Assembly: GCF_002303925.1 (NCBI RefSeq)
Contig: NZ_MRCS01000044.1
Coordinates: 1-56,031 of the forward strand
Length of the DNA stretch: 56,031 bases
Direction: 5' to 3'
DNA from: Pseudomonas sp. ACN8
GTDB taxonomy: Bacteria > Pseudomonadota > Gammaproteobacteria > Pseudomonadales > Pseudomonadaceae
The notes beneath the pieces were generated by a model. The model did no database searches. It was not told the origin of the DNA and saw only the letters and a program-made list of their open reading frames with translations. The position numbers and the translations under genes were made by a program. This document shows, piece after piece, positions 17,396-26,288 of the stretch (the first letter of the stretch is position 1; each line of letters begins with the position of its first letter).

Positions 17396-18334
17396 TCAGA
17401 CAAACAACCAATAGACAAGCAATCCAGATACCGCTGCGGCCAAAACCGGCCGCAAAGCGCGATATGCCTTGGGGTGAAGACGTTTCCACTGCTTGACCAC
17501 GCCACTGAATTTATCGCTGGAGTTCTTGCTCCAGGCGTAGACCTGGTTGATGCCGCCCACACGTTCGTCGTCCAGGTTCTGAGGGGCAGTGGCGCGGCCC
17601 AGCCAGGCGCTGACACTGCGATTGATGCGGGTCATGAAGCGATTGCTCAGCGGACGTTCGATATCGCAGAACAGGATGACACGGGTCTTTGGCGTTTCAT
17701 TCTTGACCCAGTGCACGTAGGTCTCGTCGAACATCACGTCTTCACCATCGCGCCAGGCGTAAACCTGACCGTCGACAAAGATGCGGCAATTATCGGAATT
17801 GGAGGTGGAGAGGCCCAAGTGATAACGCAGGGAACCGCCAAACGGATCACGATGCGGGTTGAGGTGGCTGCCGCCCGGCAGCAGCGCGAACATGGCGCCT
17901 TTGACGCTGGGAATGCCGTTGACCAGTTCCACGGTCTTCGGGCACAAGGCTTCGGCGGAAGGCAGCGGTTTGTCATACCACTTGAGATAGAAACGCTTCC
18001 AGCCCTTCTTGAAGAACGAGCCAAAACCGGCGTCGTTGTTCTTTGCCGCCGCGCGGATATACCCCTCGTCGAACAAGTGCATCGCTTCGTCGCGAATCAC
18101 CTCCCAGTTGTCCTTGAGCACATCCAGTTCCGGGAACTTGCTGCGATCCAGATACGGTTTCGAAGGCACACCGGAAAACAGGTACATCAAAGCGTTATAG
18201 GGGGCGAACAGTGCCGAATGGTTAACGAACTGGCGCAAAACCGGCAGACGCGCCTTGCCGCGCAAATGCACATAGAGAGTGCTACCGAGAAACACCAACA
18301 ACAACGAGGCCTTCGCGGCAACCGATAAGGTCAT
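17396..18334 (-). CDS. lpxO: Lipid A 2-hydroxylase, aspartyl/asparaginyl beta-hydroxylase family
   Basis: The ATG at 18334 has a good AGGAG site 7-8 bases upstream and gives 312 residues. A membrane segment lies at the N terminus (ASLLLVFLGSTLYVHL) and another at the C terminus (ALRPVLAAAVSGLLVYWLFV). The core has the iron-binding NPHRDPFGGSLRYHLGL (HxD) and the distal histidine in YVHWVKNETPKTRVIL. These fit LpxO, an Fe(II)/2-oxoglutarate dioxygenase that 2-hydroxylates a secondary acyl chain of lipid A at the cytoplasmic face of the inner membrane. Pseudomonads often carry two LpxO paralogues; which one this is cannot be told. A terminator follows at 17351. Confidence 0.88.
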   Translation of the reverse strand: MTLSVAAKASLLLVFLGSTLYVHLRGKARLPVLRQFVNHSALFAPYNALMYLFSGVPSKPYLDRSKFPELDVLKDNWEVIRDEAMHLFDEGYIRAAAKNNDAGFGSFFKKGWKRFYLKWYDKPLPSAEALCPKTVELVNGIPSVKGAMFALLPGGSHLNPHRDPFGGSLRYHLGLSTSNSDNCRIFVDGQVYAWRDGEDVMFDETYVHWVKNETPKTRVILFCDIERPLSNRFMTRINRSVSAWLGRATAPQNLDDERVGGINQVYAWSKNSSDKFSGVVKQWKRLHPKAYRALRPVLAAAVSGLLVYWLFV

Positions 18335-18445
18335 CAACAACTCCTTTGAAGATAAACGACACCGCACCACGTCCATTGCCCGACGTGGCTGCCAGCACGA
18401 TAAAGACTACTGCCCCGGTGAAAACCTGCACTTTTCAACATTCTT

Positions 18446-18478
18446 TGTTAATGAATGTGCAACAAAGCACTCATTAAC
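18446..18478. promoter_or_regulatory. Imperfect inverted repeat between cysK and lpxO
   Basis: GTTAATGAATGTGC and GCACTCATTAAC surround a 6-nt A-rich loop and pair over 12 bases with a 2-nt bulge. It lies about 110 bp upstream of lpxO and about 120 bp beyond the cysK stop. It may be an operator for lpxO or part of a transcription end. No T tract follows. Confidence 0.35.
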
Positions 18479-18492
18479 ATAAGGTGCCTGAA

Positions 18493-18520
18493 CGCTGACT
18501 GATGAAAATCCATCATCAGC
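18493..18520 (-). terminator. Possible end of the cysK transcript
   Basis: GCTGA(C)TGATG and CATCATCAGC form a 10-bp stem with one bulged C and a short AAAATC loop about 80 bases after the cysK stop. No U tract is evident, so the role is tentative. Confidence 0.35.
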
Positions 18521-18598
18521 CGGACCAGATCAATGGATCGCAACCAGCGACAACGCCTCAACCGTCACCACCAGCCACGACCCGCCAATGTTCAGCGC

Positions 18599-19573
18599 TT
18601 ACTGCTGATTCTCCTGCTCGGTAAACAGATCACTGAACAGCATGCTCGACAGGTAACGTTCACCGGAGTCCGGCAGAATCACGACGATGGTCTTGCCCTG
18701 CATTTCCGGGGTCTCGGCCAGTCTTACGGCTACCGCCATGGCGGCGCCACAGGAAATCCCGCACAAGATTCCTTCTTCCTGCATCAAGCGCAAGGCCATG
18801 GCCTTGGACTCTTCGTCACTGACCAGTTCCACCCGGTCGACGATCGACAAATCGAGGTTCTTCGGCACAAAACCGGCACCGATACCCTGGATCTTGTGCG
18901 GGCTTGGCTTGATTTCCTCACCGGCCAGGGCCTGGGTGATCACCGGCGACACCACCGGTTCCACCGCCACCGAGAGTATCGGTTTGCCCTGGGTATTCTT
19001 GATATACCGCGAAACGCCGGTGATGGTTCCACCGGTTCCGACGCCTGCCACCAGTACGTCGACCGCGCCGTCGGTATCGTTCCAGATTTCCGGGCCGGTG
19101 GTTTTTTCGTGGATGGCCGGGTTGGCCGGGTTGTCGAATTGCGCCGGCATGAAGTACTTCGACGGGTCGCCGGCAACGATTTCACCGGCTTTCTCGATGG
19201 CGCCCTTCATGCCTTTGGCCGGCTCGGTCAACACCAGTTCGGCCCCCAGAGCCTTGAGCACCTTGCGGCGCTCGATACTCATGGACGCCGGCATGGTCAG
19301 CATCAGTTTGTAGCCACGGGCGGCGGCCACAAAGGCCAGGCCGATGCCGGTATTGCCGGAGGTGGGTTCGACGATGGTCATGCCCGGTTTGAGTTTGCCA
19401 CTGCCCTCGGCATCCCAGATCATGTTCGCGCCGATCCGGCACTTGACCGAGTAACCCGGGTTGCGCCCTTCGATCTTGGCCAGGATGGTCACACCACGCG
19501 GCGCAATGCGATTGATCTGCACCAGCGGCGTGTTGCCGATGGAGTGGGCGTTGTCAACGAAAATGCGGCTCAT
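18599..19573 (-). CDS. cysK: Cysteine synthase A (O-acetylserine sulfhydrylase)
   Basis: ATG 19573 with AAGGA seven bases upstream gives 324 residues. The longer frame to 19774 would overlap the divergent DUF748 gene and adds nothing conserved. The start IFVDNAHSIGNTPLVQINR, the PLP-lysine segment NPGYSVKCRIGANMIWDAE, the PTSGNTGIGLA substrate loop and GVGTGGTITG phosphate loop closely follow E. coli CysK. It makes L-cysteine from O-acetylserine and sulfide in the cytoplasm. It is transcribed divergently from the neighbouring envelope gene. Its closeness to the sulfation genes 17 kb away is probably coincidence. Confidence 0.95.
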   Translation of the reverse strand: MSRIFVDNAHSIGNTPLVQINRIAPRGVTILAKIEGRNPGYSVKCRIGANMIWDAEGSGKLKPGMTIVEPTSGNTGIGLAFVAAARGYKLMLTMPASMSIERRKVLKALGAELVLTEPAKGMKGAIEKAGEIVAGDPSKYFMPAQFDNPANPAIHEKTTGPEIWNDTDGAVDVLVAGVGTGGTITGVSRYIKNTQGKPILSVAVEPVVSPVITQALAGEEIKPSPHKIQGIGAGFVPKNLDLSIVDRVELVSDEESKAMALRLMQEEGILCGISCGAAMAVAVRLAETPEMQGKTIVVILPDSGERYLSSMLFSDLFTEQENQQ

Positions 19574-19703
19574 GGCTGGGTCCTTAACGACAGCATTGAA
19601 ATAGGGCATCAAGGTAAGCCCTCTTGCCCGCAGGCGTCCAGTCAGGTCGAACGTCCGCTTATCAGTGCAGTCAATGGCTTTAGATCGCCAGAGATTTGCC
19701 GCC

Positions 19704-20780
19704 ATGAAACGTCGATACAGCTGGCCCCTGGGGACCCTCATCGGCCTCGTTATGTTGCTGATAACGCTCCACATCGCCTTGCCCTATCTGGTGCGCGACT
19801 ACCTCAATGAGCGGCTGGCGAACATGGGTGACTACCGCGGCCAGATCACCGACGTGGACCTGGCCCTTTGGCGCGGCGCCTACAAAATCAACGGACTGAA
19901 AATCGTCAAGATCGACGGCAAGGTGCCAGTGCCTTTCGTCAACGCGCCGCTGGTCGACCTCTCGGTCAGTTGGCGTTCGCTCTGGTACGACCATGCGGTG
20001 GTGGCCAAGGTGCAGTTCATCAATCCCGAGGTCAATTTCGTCGACGGCGGGGCCAACAAGCAAAATTCCCAGACCGGCGAAGGCACCGACTGGCGTGCTC
20101 AATTAGGCAAGTTGCTGCCCATTACCCTGAACGAAGTGCGGATCAGCGACGGCAAGATCAGTTTTCGCAACTTCAATTCCAAACCACCCGTGAACATGAA
20201 TGCCACAAAAGTGGATGCCAACATCCACAACCTGACCAACATAGTCGACACCAAAGGCAAGCGTGATGCGCGCTTCGAAGGCAAAGCGCTGCTGCTGGGG
20301 CACGCGCCACTGGAAACCACGGCCACTTTCGATCCATTGAGCGACTTCGAAGACTTCGAGTTTCGCTTGCGCACCACGGATATCGAGCTCAAGCGCTTGA
20401 ACGACTTCGCCGCGGCCTACGGCAAGTTCGACTTCAATGCAGGCCATGGCGACGTGGTGATCGAAGCCTCGGCCAGCAAGGGGCGACTGACCGGCTACAT
20501 CAAGCCACTGCTACGCGATGTTGATGTGTTCAACTGGCAGCAGGATGTGGAAAACAAGGACAAAGGACTGTTCCGCTCGATTTGGGAAGCTCTCGTCGGC
20601 GGTACCGAGACCCTCTTGAAAAACCAGGGCAAAAACCAGTTTGCGACACGGGTCGAACTCAAGGGCAATGTACATCAGCAAGATGTCAGCGCATTCCAGG
20701 CTTTTTTGCAGATTTTACGCAATGGATTCATCCAGGCGTTCAATGCGCGGTATGAACAGCCCCAGCCGGATGCAGGCTAA
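19704..20780 (+). CDS. DUF748/AsmA-like envelope protein
   Basis: ATG 19704 gives 358 residues. The N terminus has one membrane segment (LGTLIGLVMLLITLHIALPYLV), followed by a large beta-rich domain. YLNERLANMGDYRGQITDVDLALWRGAYKINGLKIVK is typical of the DUF748 branch of AsmA-like proteins. These are inner-membrane-anchored periplasmic proteins linked to lipid transport and outer-membrane upkeep in other bacteria. The C-terminal part has a short amphipathic helix (ALVGGTETLLKN). It is divergent from cysK and converges with the DUF2442 gene, overlapping it by 4 bases at the stops. Its specific cargo or partner is unknown. Confidence 0.78.
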   Translation: MKRRYSWPLGTLIGLVMLLITLHIALPYLVRDYLNERLANMGDYRGQITDVDLALWRGAYKINGLKIVKIDGKVPVPFVNAPLVDLSVSWRSLWYDHAVVAKVQFINPEVNFVDGGANKQNSQTGEGTDWRAQLGKLLPITLNEVRISDGKISFRNFNSKPPVNMNATKVDANIHNLTNIVDTKGKRDARFEGKALLLGHAPLETTATFDPLSDFEDFEFRLRTTDIELKRLNDFAAAYGKFDFNAGHGDVVIEASASKGRLTGYIKPLLRDVDVFNWQQDVENKDKGLFRSIWEALVGGTETLLKNQGKNQFATRVELKGNVHQQDVSAFQAFLQILRNGFIQAFNARYEQPQPDAG

Positions 20781-21277
20781 TTTTTGCGCGTGACGATATA
20801 CCGGCCAGTGTCTTCTGCCGCACGGGGCGAATTCGATTGCTGTTGCAGGAAATCCCAACCCAGACAGGCCAGGGCTAACGATCGCGGCACCGCTTCGCGA
20901 CCACTGCTGTATCGGGTGATACTGCGGGTACTGACCCCCAGCGCTTCAGCCGCCTGATTAAGCGGTAACCCGGTGCGAGCACGCCAATCGATAAAGATTC
21001 GGGTGTTCTCGTCGGCTGCATTTTGCGCCAAGGCATCCAGGTAGAGAGTGTCTGCACCAATCTGGATATCGAGTTCAGGCCATTCGACACTCCAGCCATC
21101 GTCACCCAACGTTGCATACTCAAAAGCGACTCCCTGCAAAGGTTGCAGGCCTGGATAGGCCTGCAGGTCGCGGCTCAAATCGAGTATCAGTTGCTGGCCA
21201 TCGATAAATGTCAGCGCCAAACGATGATCCGACAACGCTTGCACTGCCGATAGCCGTGGTCGTTTCATGGGTAGCAT
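20777..21277 (-). CDS. DUF2442 protein with C-terminal HTH
   Basis: From the ATG at 21277 (GGAGG upstream) it has 166 residues. A further ATG at 21268 is also possible. The first 75 residues fit DUF2442 (LALTFIDGQQLILDLS, then FEYATLGDDGWSVEWPELDIQIGADTLY). The second half contains a helix-turn-helix (LPLNQAAEALGVSTRSITRY), and GREAVPRSLALACLGWDF resembles phage-repressor-like antitoxins. It overlaps the upstream DUF4160 gene by 13 bases, so the two are translated together. The pair looks like a small toxin-antitoxin or regulator module, with this protein the likely DNA-binding partner. That function is inferred. Confidence 0.75.
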   Translation of the reverse strand: MLPMKRPRLSAVQALSDHRLALTFIDGQQLILDLSRDLQAYPGLQPLQGVAFEYATLGDDGWSVEWPELDIQIGADTLYLDALAQNAADENTRIFIDWRARTGLPLNQAAEALGVSTRSITRYSSGREAVPRSLALACLGWDFLQQQSNSPRAAEDTGRYIVTRKN

Positions 21278-21504
21278 CGTTTCCAATCCTCCAGCAATTG
21301 AGTCTGGTGAGCTCTGACCCACTCCAGAGCTTCCCTGAGAATCAGCGGCGGTGCCTTGCCCATCATCACTTCGACAGTTTCCAGGCTCAACATGACGTCC
21401 AGTCCGCCACCCGTCAGATGAACATGTGGCGGTGGATGATTTTTTTCGCGCAACTGAATGCGGTATGTATCTCGAAATCGGTGTTTTGTAGACATGCCCG
21501 GCAT
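21265..21504 (-). CDS. DUF4160 small protein
   Basis: The 79-residue protein contains the DUF4160 core YRIQLREKNHPPPHVHL, a histidine- and proline-rich signature, and ends with a helix (ALEWVRAHQTQLLEDWKRCYP). DUF4160 and DUF2442 genes are commonly neighbours and have been regarded as a toxin-antitoxin-like couple, but the biochemical role is unknown to me. It is the first gene of the two-gene unit and overlaps the next gene. No signal peptide or membrane segment. Confidence 0.78.
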   Translation of the reverse strand: MPGMSTKHRFRDTYRIQLREKNHPPPHVHLTGGGLDVMLSLETVEVMMGKAPPLILREALEWVRAHQTQLLEDWKRCYP

Positions 21505-21700
21505 GCTATCGCCAAAATGGCGATATCTCTATACTGGCCAGCAACCGAGACTGAGTCAAGATGTGACGCCCCATTCAGAGACTGAATAAGCCGTCTGCGT
21601 TCACAGTCGACCGGGCACCGCGTTATAGTCGGGGCTGACCATTTTATTGCGCCCCCGCCCTGCCTCCTTCAGGTCGGCGTTACCGTTCGAGGATTAGCAG

Positions 21701-22546
21701 ATGAAGTTCGAAGGCACCCAGGCCTACGTCGCCACCGATGACCTGAAGCTGGCGGTCAACGCCGCCATCACCCTGGAGCGGCCGTTGCTGGTCAAGGGCG
21801 AACCGGGCACCGGCAAGACCATGCTCGCCGAGCAACTGGCCGAATCCTTTGGCGCCAAGCTGATCACCTGGCACATCAAATCCACCACCAAGGCCCACCA
21901 GGGCCTGTACGAGTACGACGCGGTCAGCCGCCTGCGCGATTCGCAGCTTGGCACGGAAAAGGTCCACGACGTTCGCAACTACCTGAAAAAGGGCAAGCTC
22001 TGGGAAGCCTTCGAATCCGAAGAGCGGGTCATCCTGCTGATCGACGAGATCGACAAGGCCGACATCGAATTCCCCAACGACCTGCTGCAAGAACTCGACA
22101 AGATGGAGTTCTACGTTTACGAGATCGACGAGACCATCAAGGCCAAGAAGCGCCCGATCATCATTATTACCTCCAACAACGAAAAGGAGCTGCCGGACGC
22201 CTTCCTGCGCCGCTGCTTCTTCCACTACATCGCCTTCCCCGACCGCGTGACAATGCAGCGGATCGTCGACGTGCACTACCCGGACATCAAGAAAGATCTG
22301 GTCAGCGAAGCGCTGGACGTGTTCTTCGACGTGCGCAAGGTGCCGGGCCTGAAGAAGAAGCCTTCGACCTCCGAGCTGGTGGACTGGCTGAAGCTGCTGA
22401 TGGCCGACAATATCGGCGAAGCGGTGCTGCGCGAGCGCGATCCGACCAAGGCCATCCCGCCTCTGGCCGGTGCGCTGGTGAAAAACGAACAGGACGTGCA
22501 ACTGCTGGAGCGACTGGCGTTCATGAGCCGTCGCGGCACCCGCTAA
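21701..22546 (+). CDS. MoxR-family AAA+ ATPase
   Basis: The 281-residue ATPase has Walker A GEPGTGKTM (near residues 33-41), Walker B VILLIDEIDKAD and sensor segment IIITSNNEKELPDAFLRRC, as in the MoxR branch of AAA+ proteins. Such ATPases act with a VWA-domain partner as chaperones that mature metalloenzymes or other complexes. The partner gene starts 12 bases downstream. No clear client (such as a carbon-monoxide-dehydrogenase-like operon) is present in the window. An AGAT site lies just before the ATG. Full length. Confidence 0.9.
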   Translation: MKFEGTQAYVATDDLKLAVNAAITLERPLLVKGEPGTGKTMLAEQLAESFGAKLITWHIKSTTKAHQGLYEYDAVSRLRDSQLGTEKVHDVRNYLKKGKLWEAFESEERVILLIDEIDKADIEFPNDLLQELDKMEFYVYEIDETIKAKKRPIIIITSNNEKELPDAFLRRCFFHYIAFPDRVTMQRIVDVHYPDIKKDLVSEALDVFFDVRKVPGLKKKPSTSELVDWLKLLMADNIGEAVLRERDPTKAIPPLAGALVKNEQDVQLLERLAFMSRRGTR

Positions 22547-22558
22547 GAGGCTGATGCC

Positions 22559-23737
22559 ATGCTGCTCAACCTGTTCAATGAAATGCGCGCAGCCAAGGTA
22601 CCGGTCTCGGTGCGTGAACTGCTGGACCTGATCAACGCGCTGAAACAGCGCGTGACGTTCGCCGACATGGACGAGTTCTATTACCTGTCCCGGACGATCC
22701 TGGTGAAGGACGAAAAGCATTTCGACAAGTTCGACCGAGCGTTCGGTGCTTACTTCAACGGTCTGGAAAAGCTCGACGATCACCTGCAGGCGCTGATCCC
22801 CGAAGACTGGCTGCGCAAGGAGTTCGAGCGCTCGCTGACCGATGAAGAACGGGCGGCGATCCAGTCCCTCGGTGGCCTGGACAAGCTGATCGAAGAGTTC
22901 AAGAAACGCCTCGAAGAACAGAAGGAACGCCATGCCGGTGGCAACAAGTGGATCGGCACCGGGGGCACCAGCCCGTTCGGCTCCGGCGGTTTCAACCCGG
23001 AAGGCATTCGGGTTGGCGATGCCGGCAAGCGCCAGGGCAAGGCCGCCAAGGTCTGGGACCAGCGCGAGTACAAGAACCTCGACGATTCCGTCGAGCTGGG
23101 CACGCGCAACATCAAGGTCGCCCTGCGGCGCTTGCGCAAGTTTGCCCGTCAGGGTGCGGCGGAAGAACTGGACATCGATGGCACCATCGACCACACCGCC
23201 AAGGATGCCGGCCTGCTGAACATCCAGATGCGGCCGGAGCGGCGCAACACCGTCAAGCTGTTGTTGCTGTTCGACATCGGCGGCTCGATGGACGCCCACG
23301 TGAAGATTTGCGAGGAATTGTTCTCGGCCTGCAAGACCGAGTTCAAGCATCTGGAGTACTTCTACTTCCACAACTTCATTTATGAATCGGTATGGAAGAA
23401 CAACATGCGCCGCACCTCCGAGCGCACTTCGACCATGGACCTGCTGCACAAGTACGGCGCCGACTACAAAGTGATCTTCATCGGCGACGCCGCCATGGCG
23501 CCCTACGAAATCACCCAGGCGGGCGGCAGCGTCGAGCACTGGAACGAAGAAGCCGGTTACGTCTGGATGCAGCGATTCAAGGAGAAGTACAAGAAGCTCA
23601 TCTGGATCAACCCATATCCGAAGGACACCTGGGGCTATACCTCGTCGACCAACATCGTGCGGGATTTGATCGAGGACCAGATGTATCCGCTGACTCTTCG
23701 CGGGTTGGAAGAAGGGATGCGGTTTCTTTCCAAATAA
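22559..23737 (+). CDS. VWA-domain protein, CoxE-like partner of the MoxR ATPase
   Basis: The 392-residue protein has an N-terminal helical part (FNEMRAAKVPVSVRELLDL), a glycine-rich linker around residues 120-155, and a C-terminal von Willebrand A-like fold. The VWA part begins VKLLLLFDIGGSMDAHV, where the usual DxSxS metal site reads D-I-G-G-S, so the first serine is replaced by glycine. CoxE/YehP-type VWA proteins pair with MoxR ATPases. It follows the ATPase by 12 bases and is clearly co-transcribed. A REP pair follows the stop. Confidence 0.85.
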   Translation: MLLNLFNEMRAAKVPVSVRELLDLINALKQRVTFADMDEFYYLSRTILVKDEKHFDKFDRAFGAYFNGLEKLDDHLQALIPEDWLRKEFERSLTDEERAAIQSLGGLDKLIEEFKKRLEEQKERHAGGNKWIGTGGTSPFGSGGFNPEGIRVGDAGKRQGKAAKVWDQREYKNLDDSVELGTRNIKVALRRLRKFARQGAAEELDIDGTIDHTAKDAGLLNIQMRPERRNTVKLLLLFDIGGSMDAHVKICEELFSACKTEFKHLEYFYFHNFIYESVWKNNMRRTSERTSTMDLLHKYGADYKVIFIGDAAMAPYEITQAGGSVEHWNEEAGYVWMQRFKEKYKKLIWINPYPKDTWGYTSSTNIVRDLIEDQMYPLTLRGLEEGMRFLSK

Positions 23738-23757
23738 CTTTTATTGTCTGGTCTGAC

Positions 23758-23835
23758 GCCATCGCGAGCAGGCTCGCTCCCACATTGGATCTTTGTCGTG
23801 CATAAGATCCCTGTGAGCGAGCCTGCTCGCGATGC
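23758..23835. repeat. REP pair (inverted) between the VWA gene and pxpC
   Basis: Two copies of the Pseudomonas REP core in opposite orientation: ATCGCGAGCAGGCTCGCTCC at 23761-23780 and its reverse complement form near 23812-23835. They flank a 30-bp spacer between two converging genes. The arrangement can fold into a long hairpin and may limit read-through. Confidence 0.92.
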
Positions 23836-23838
23836 TTT

Positions 23839-24765
23839 TTAGCTGTTGTTGAAGCGGCGCAAATACTCGATTTGCTCGCGGTGCGCCACTTCCTGCACCA
23901 CCGGCCGCAACCGCACCCGCGCCCCCGGCAAACACTGCGCCAGCCGCGCCAGCGCCAATGGCGTCAACGCTCCCAATCGCGGATATCCACCAATGGTCTG
24001 CCGATCATTGAGCAGCACAATCGGCTGCCCGTCGGGCGGCACCTGGACCGCCCCCAACGGAATGCCTTCGGAAATCATCGGTTTGCCCTGGTACTGCAGC
24101 GCCGTACCCAACAGGCGAATGCCCATCCGGTCGGCACGACTGTCGAGGCTCCACACGCTGTTGAACGCATCGAACAGGCTCTGCCCGCTGAACTCGCCGA
24201 TCTGCGCACCAAGCACCAGATCCAGCAATGGCTCGCGAGTGAAATCCGGCACCCATCGGCTCGGCAACTCCCGCAGTAATACCAGCGAATTCCCCGAGTA
24301 GTTCAAGGTCGCGCCTTTGCCCAGCGCATGGCCCATTCCGTCCAGGCCGCCGAGCTCTTCACGGACTACCGTCGCGCTGCTGCCCAGCACTTTCGGTGCA
24401 TCAAACCCGCCCGGCGCCGCCAGATAGGCCCGGGCGCCGAGCAACGGGCGGGTGAATTGCAAACGCTGGCCTTTGTGTAACCTGAAACTGCGCCACGGGG
24501 CCAGCACTTCGCCGTCCACCTGCGCGCCCAGATCCGCTCCAGCCAGGGCCAGCACGCAGTCTTCCTCGGCAACGACAGTGAACCCGCCGAGGGTGATTTC
24601 GACTACCGGCGCATCCAGTCCGTTGCCCAACAGCCAGTTACCCCAGGCCATCGAACGCCAATCGGCCGCTCCACCCTGGGTCACGCCCAGATGCCGCACG
24701 CCGAATCGACCGGCATCCTGCAACAGGCACAGCGCCGTACTCACTTCAATCATCAGACGGCTCAT
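23839..24765 (-). CDS. pxpC: 5-oxoprolinase subunit C (biotin-dependent carboxyltransferase-like)
   Basis: The 308-residue protein (MIEVSTALCLLQDAGRFGVRHLGVTQGGAAD) is the allophanate-hydrolase subunit-2-like component. It has PVVEITLGGFTV and NDRQTIGGYPRLGALTPLALARL, both conserved in PxpC/KipA. With PxpA and PxpB it hydrolyses 5-oxoproline to glutamate using ATP. Its start overlaps pxpB as ATGA, and it is the last gene of the MFS-pxpA-pxpB-pxpC unit, ending at a REP pair. Confidence 0.92.
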   Translation of the reverse strand: MSRLMIEVSTALCLLQDAGRFGVRHLGVTQGGAADWRSMAWGNWLLGNGLDAPVVEITLGGFTVVAEEDCVLALAGADLGAQVDGEVLAPWRSFRLHKGQRLQFTRPLLGARAYLAAPGGFDAPKVLGSSATVVREELGGLDGMGHALGKGATLNYSGNSLVLLRELPSRWVPDFTREPLLDLVLGAQIGEFSGQSLFDAFNSVWSLDSRADRMGIRLLGTALQYQGKPMISEGIPLGAVQVPPDGQPIVLLNDRQTIGGYPRLGALTPLALARLAQCLPGARVRLRPVVQEVAHREQIEYLRRFNNS

Positions 24766-25466
24766 GCCAGGGCCTCCAGTGGCGTGTCGTCACCGCCCAG
24801 GTTAATGAATTCGGCATGGCCGACCGCTTCGAACCGTACCGTGTCACCGGGTTGCATCAGGCTGTAGCCGTCACGGTTGCGATCGAACAATTTGGCCGGC
24901 GTGCGGCCGATCAAATTCCAGCCACCCGGCGACACCACCGGATAGGCCGCCGTCTGCCGTTCGGCGATGCCGACACTGCCGGCGGCGACTTTCTTGCGTG
25001 GCGTGCTCAGGCGCGGCGCGGCGAGCACCTCTTCCACCAGCCCCATGAAGGCGAAGCCCGGGGCAAAACCCAGCGCGAACACTTGATATTCATGCGCGCT
25101 GTGGCGACGGATCACCTCCTCTACCGGCAGCCCGCTGCGCTGCGACAACAGGCTCAATTCCGGGCCGACGCTCAAGTCGTACCACACCGGCAACACATGG
25201 CAGGTGCCACGAGTGCGCGCGTTGGGCGTCAGGTCGATCAAGGCTTCGGCGATCAGTTCCCGGGCCTGGTTCGGACTCAACGCGGTCAGGTCGTAATGCA
25301 CCATCAACGTTGTGTAGGACGGCACCAGATCGATCAGATGCCCGGCGAACGCCGTGCGCAGACTTTCACTGGCTGCCAGCATCCACGGCATGTTGGTTTC
25401 GGCGATTTCATCGAACAGGCGCACCATCAGGCAATCCAGCGCCACCACTTCTACCCGCGGCTTCAT
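24762..25466 (-). CDS. pxpB: 5-oxoprolinase subunit B
   Basis: The 234-residue protein fits the PxpB/KipI family (allophanate hydrolase subunit 1 type). It has GFAPGFAFMGLV, APRLSTPRKKVAAGSVGIAE and YPVVSPGGWNLIGRTP in order. It is the partner of PxpC in ATP-dependent 5-oxoproline cleavage. Four-base overlaps with pxpA upstream and pxpC downstream show translational coupling. A Kip-like role in sporulation is irrelevant in this genus. Confidence 0.93.
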   Translation of the reverse strand: MKPRVEVVALDCLMVRLFDEIAETNMPWMLAASESLRTAFAGHLIDLVPSYTTLMVHYDLTALSPNQARELIAEALIDLTPNARTRGTCHVLPVWYDLSVGPELSLLSQRSGLPVEEVIRRHSAHEYQVFALGFAPGFAFMGLVEEVLAAPRLSTPRKKVAAGSVGIAERQTAAYPVVSPGGWNLIGRTPAKLFDRNRDGYSLMQPGDTVRFEAVGHAEFINLGGDDTPLEALA

Positions 25467-26215
25467 GACGCGCTCTGCCGGTTCAAGGCTTCACGGATGC
25501 GTTGCACGGCAGCGACCGAGCTGGCGTTGTCGCCGTGCACGCACAAGGTGTTGGCCTGCAAATGCAGGGCGCTGCCGTCGCTGGCGGTGAGCGGATCGCC
25601 ACGGGCGATGGTCAGCGCCTGCTCGATGATCTTTTCCGGATCGTGATGAACCGCCCCCGGCAGTTGTCGCGACACCAGTCTGCCGACGCTGTCGTAGGCG
25701 CGGTCGGCGAAGGCTTCGAACCACAGGGTCACGCCGTATTCATCGCCCAGTTGTTGGGCGACGCTGTTGTCGCGGGTGGCCATCAACATCAACGGCAGGT
25801 TGCGGTCATAGGACGCTACCGCTTGCAGCACCGCACGCAGCTGCGCCGGGTTGGCCATCATGTCGTTGTACATCGCGCCATGGGGTTTGACGTAACTGAC
25901 CCGTCCACCCTGGGCTCGGCAGATGCCGTCGAGGGCGCCGATCTGGTAATGCAGGATGTCTTGAAGCTCCTGGGTGGCATAGACCATGGAACGACGGCCG
26001 AACCCCACCAGGTCCTGATAGGCCGGATGCGCGCCAACTTGCACACCGTGGCCGAGGGCCAGGCTGACGGTCTTGCGCATGATGCTCGGGTCGCCGGCGT
26101 GGAAACCGCAGGCGATGTTGGCGCAATCGATGAAGGGCATGATTTCCGCGTCCAGACCCATGGTCCAGCTGCCGAAACTCTCGCCGATGTCGCAGTTCAA
26201 TAGCAGGCGGCTCAC
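25463..26215 (-). CDS. pxpA: 5-oxoprolinase subunit A (LamB/YcsF family)
   Basis: I place the start at the GTG at 26215 (VSRLLLNCDIGESFGSW) because AGGAG lies eight bases before it. A GTG three codons earlier would overlap that ribosome site. The 250-residue protein has CDIGESFG, IACGFHAGDPSIM, GAHPAYQDLVGFGRR and VKPHGAMYND, all typical of PxpA. It acts with PxpBC in the cytoplasm to turn 5-oxoproline, a spontaneous damage product of glutamine, into glutamate. The MFS gene lies 73 bp upstream on the same strand. Confidence 0.93.
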   Translation of the reverse strand: MSRLLLNCDIGESFGSWTMGLDAEIMPFIDCANIACGFHAGDPSIMRKTVSLALGHGVQVGAHPAYQDLVGFGRRSMVYATQELQDILHYQIGALDGICRAQGGRVSYVKPHGAMYNDMMANPAQLRAVLQAVASYDRNLPLMLMATRDNSVAQQLGDEYGVTLWFEAFADRAYDSVGRLVSRQLPGAVHHDPEKIIEQALTIARGDPLTASDGSALHLQANTLCVHGDNASSVAAVQRIREALNRQSAS

Positions 26216-26288
26216 GCTGAACACTCCTGTAGGCTTTATTCTTTTCAGCTGCGGGACATATCCATAAGACAGCCCCGCAGGTTATCAG

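Noticed and set aside
18599..19573. cysK as part of a sulfation supply with cysC
   Set aside because: CysK uses sulfide for cysteine, not PAPS; separated by 17 kb and by other units.
21680..23539. 619-codon open frame antisense to the MoxR and VWA genes
   Set aside because: Low-complexity V/Q/L/D-rich translation mirroring the codon bias of the sense genes; no start signal or motif.
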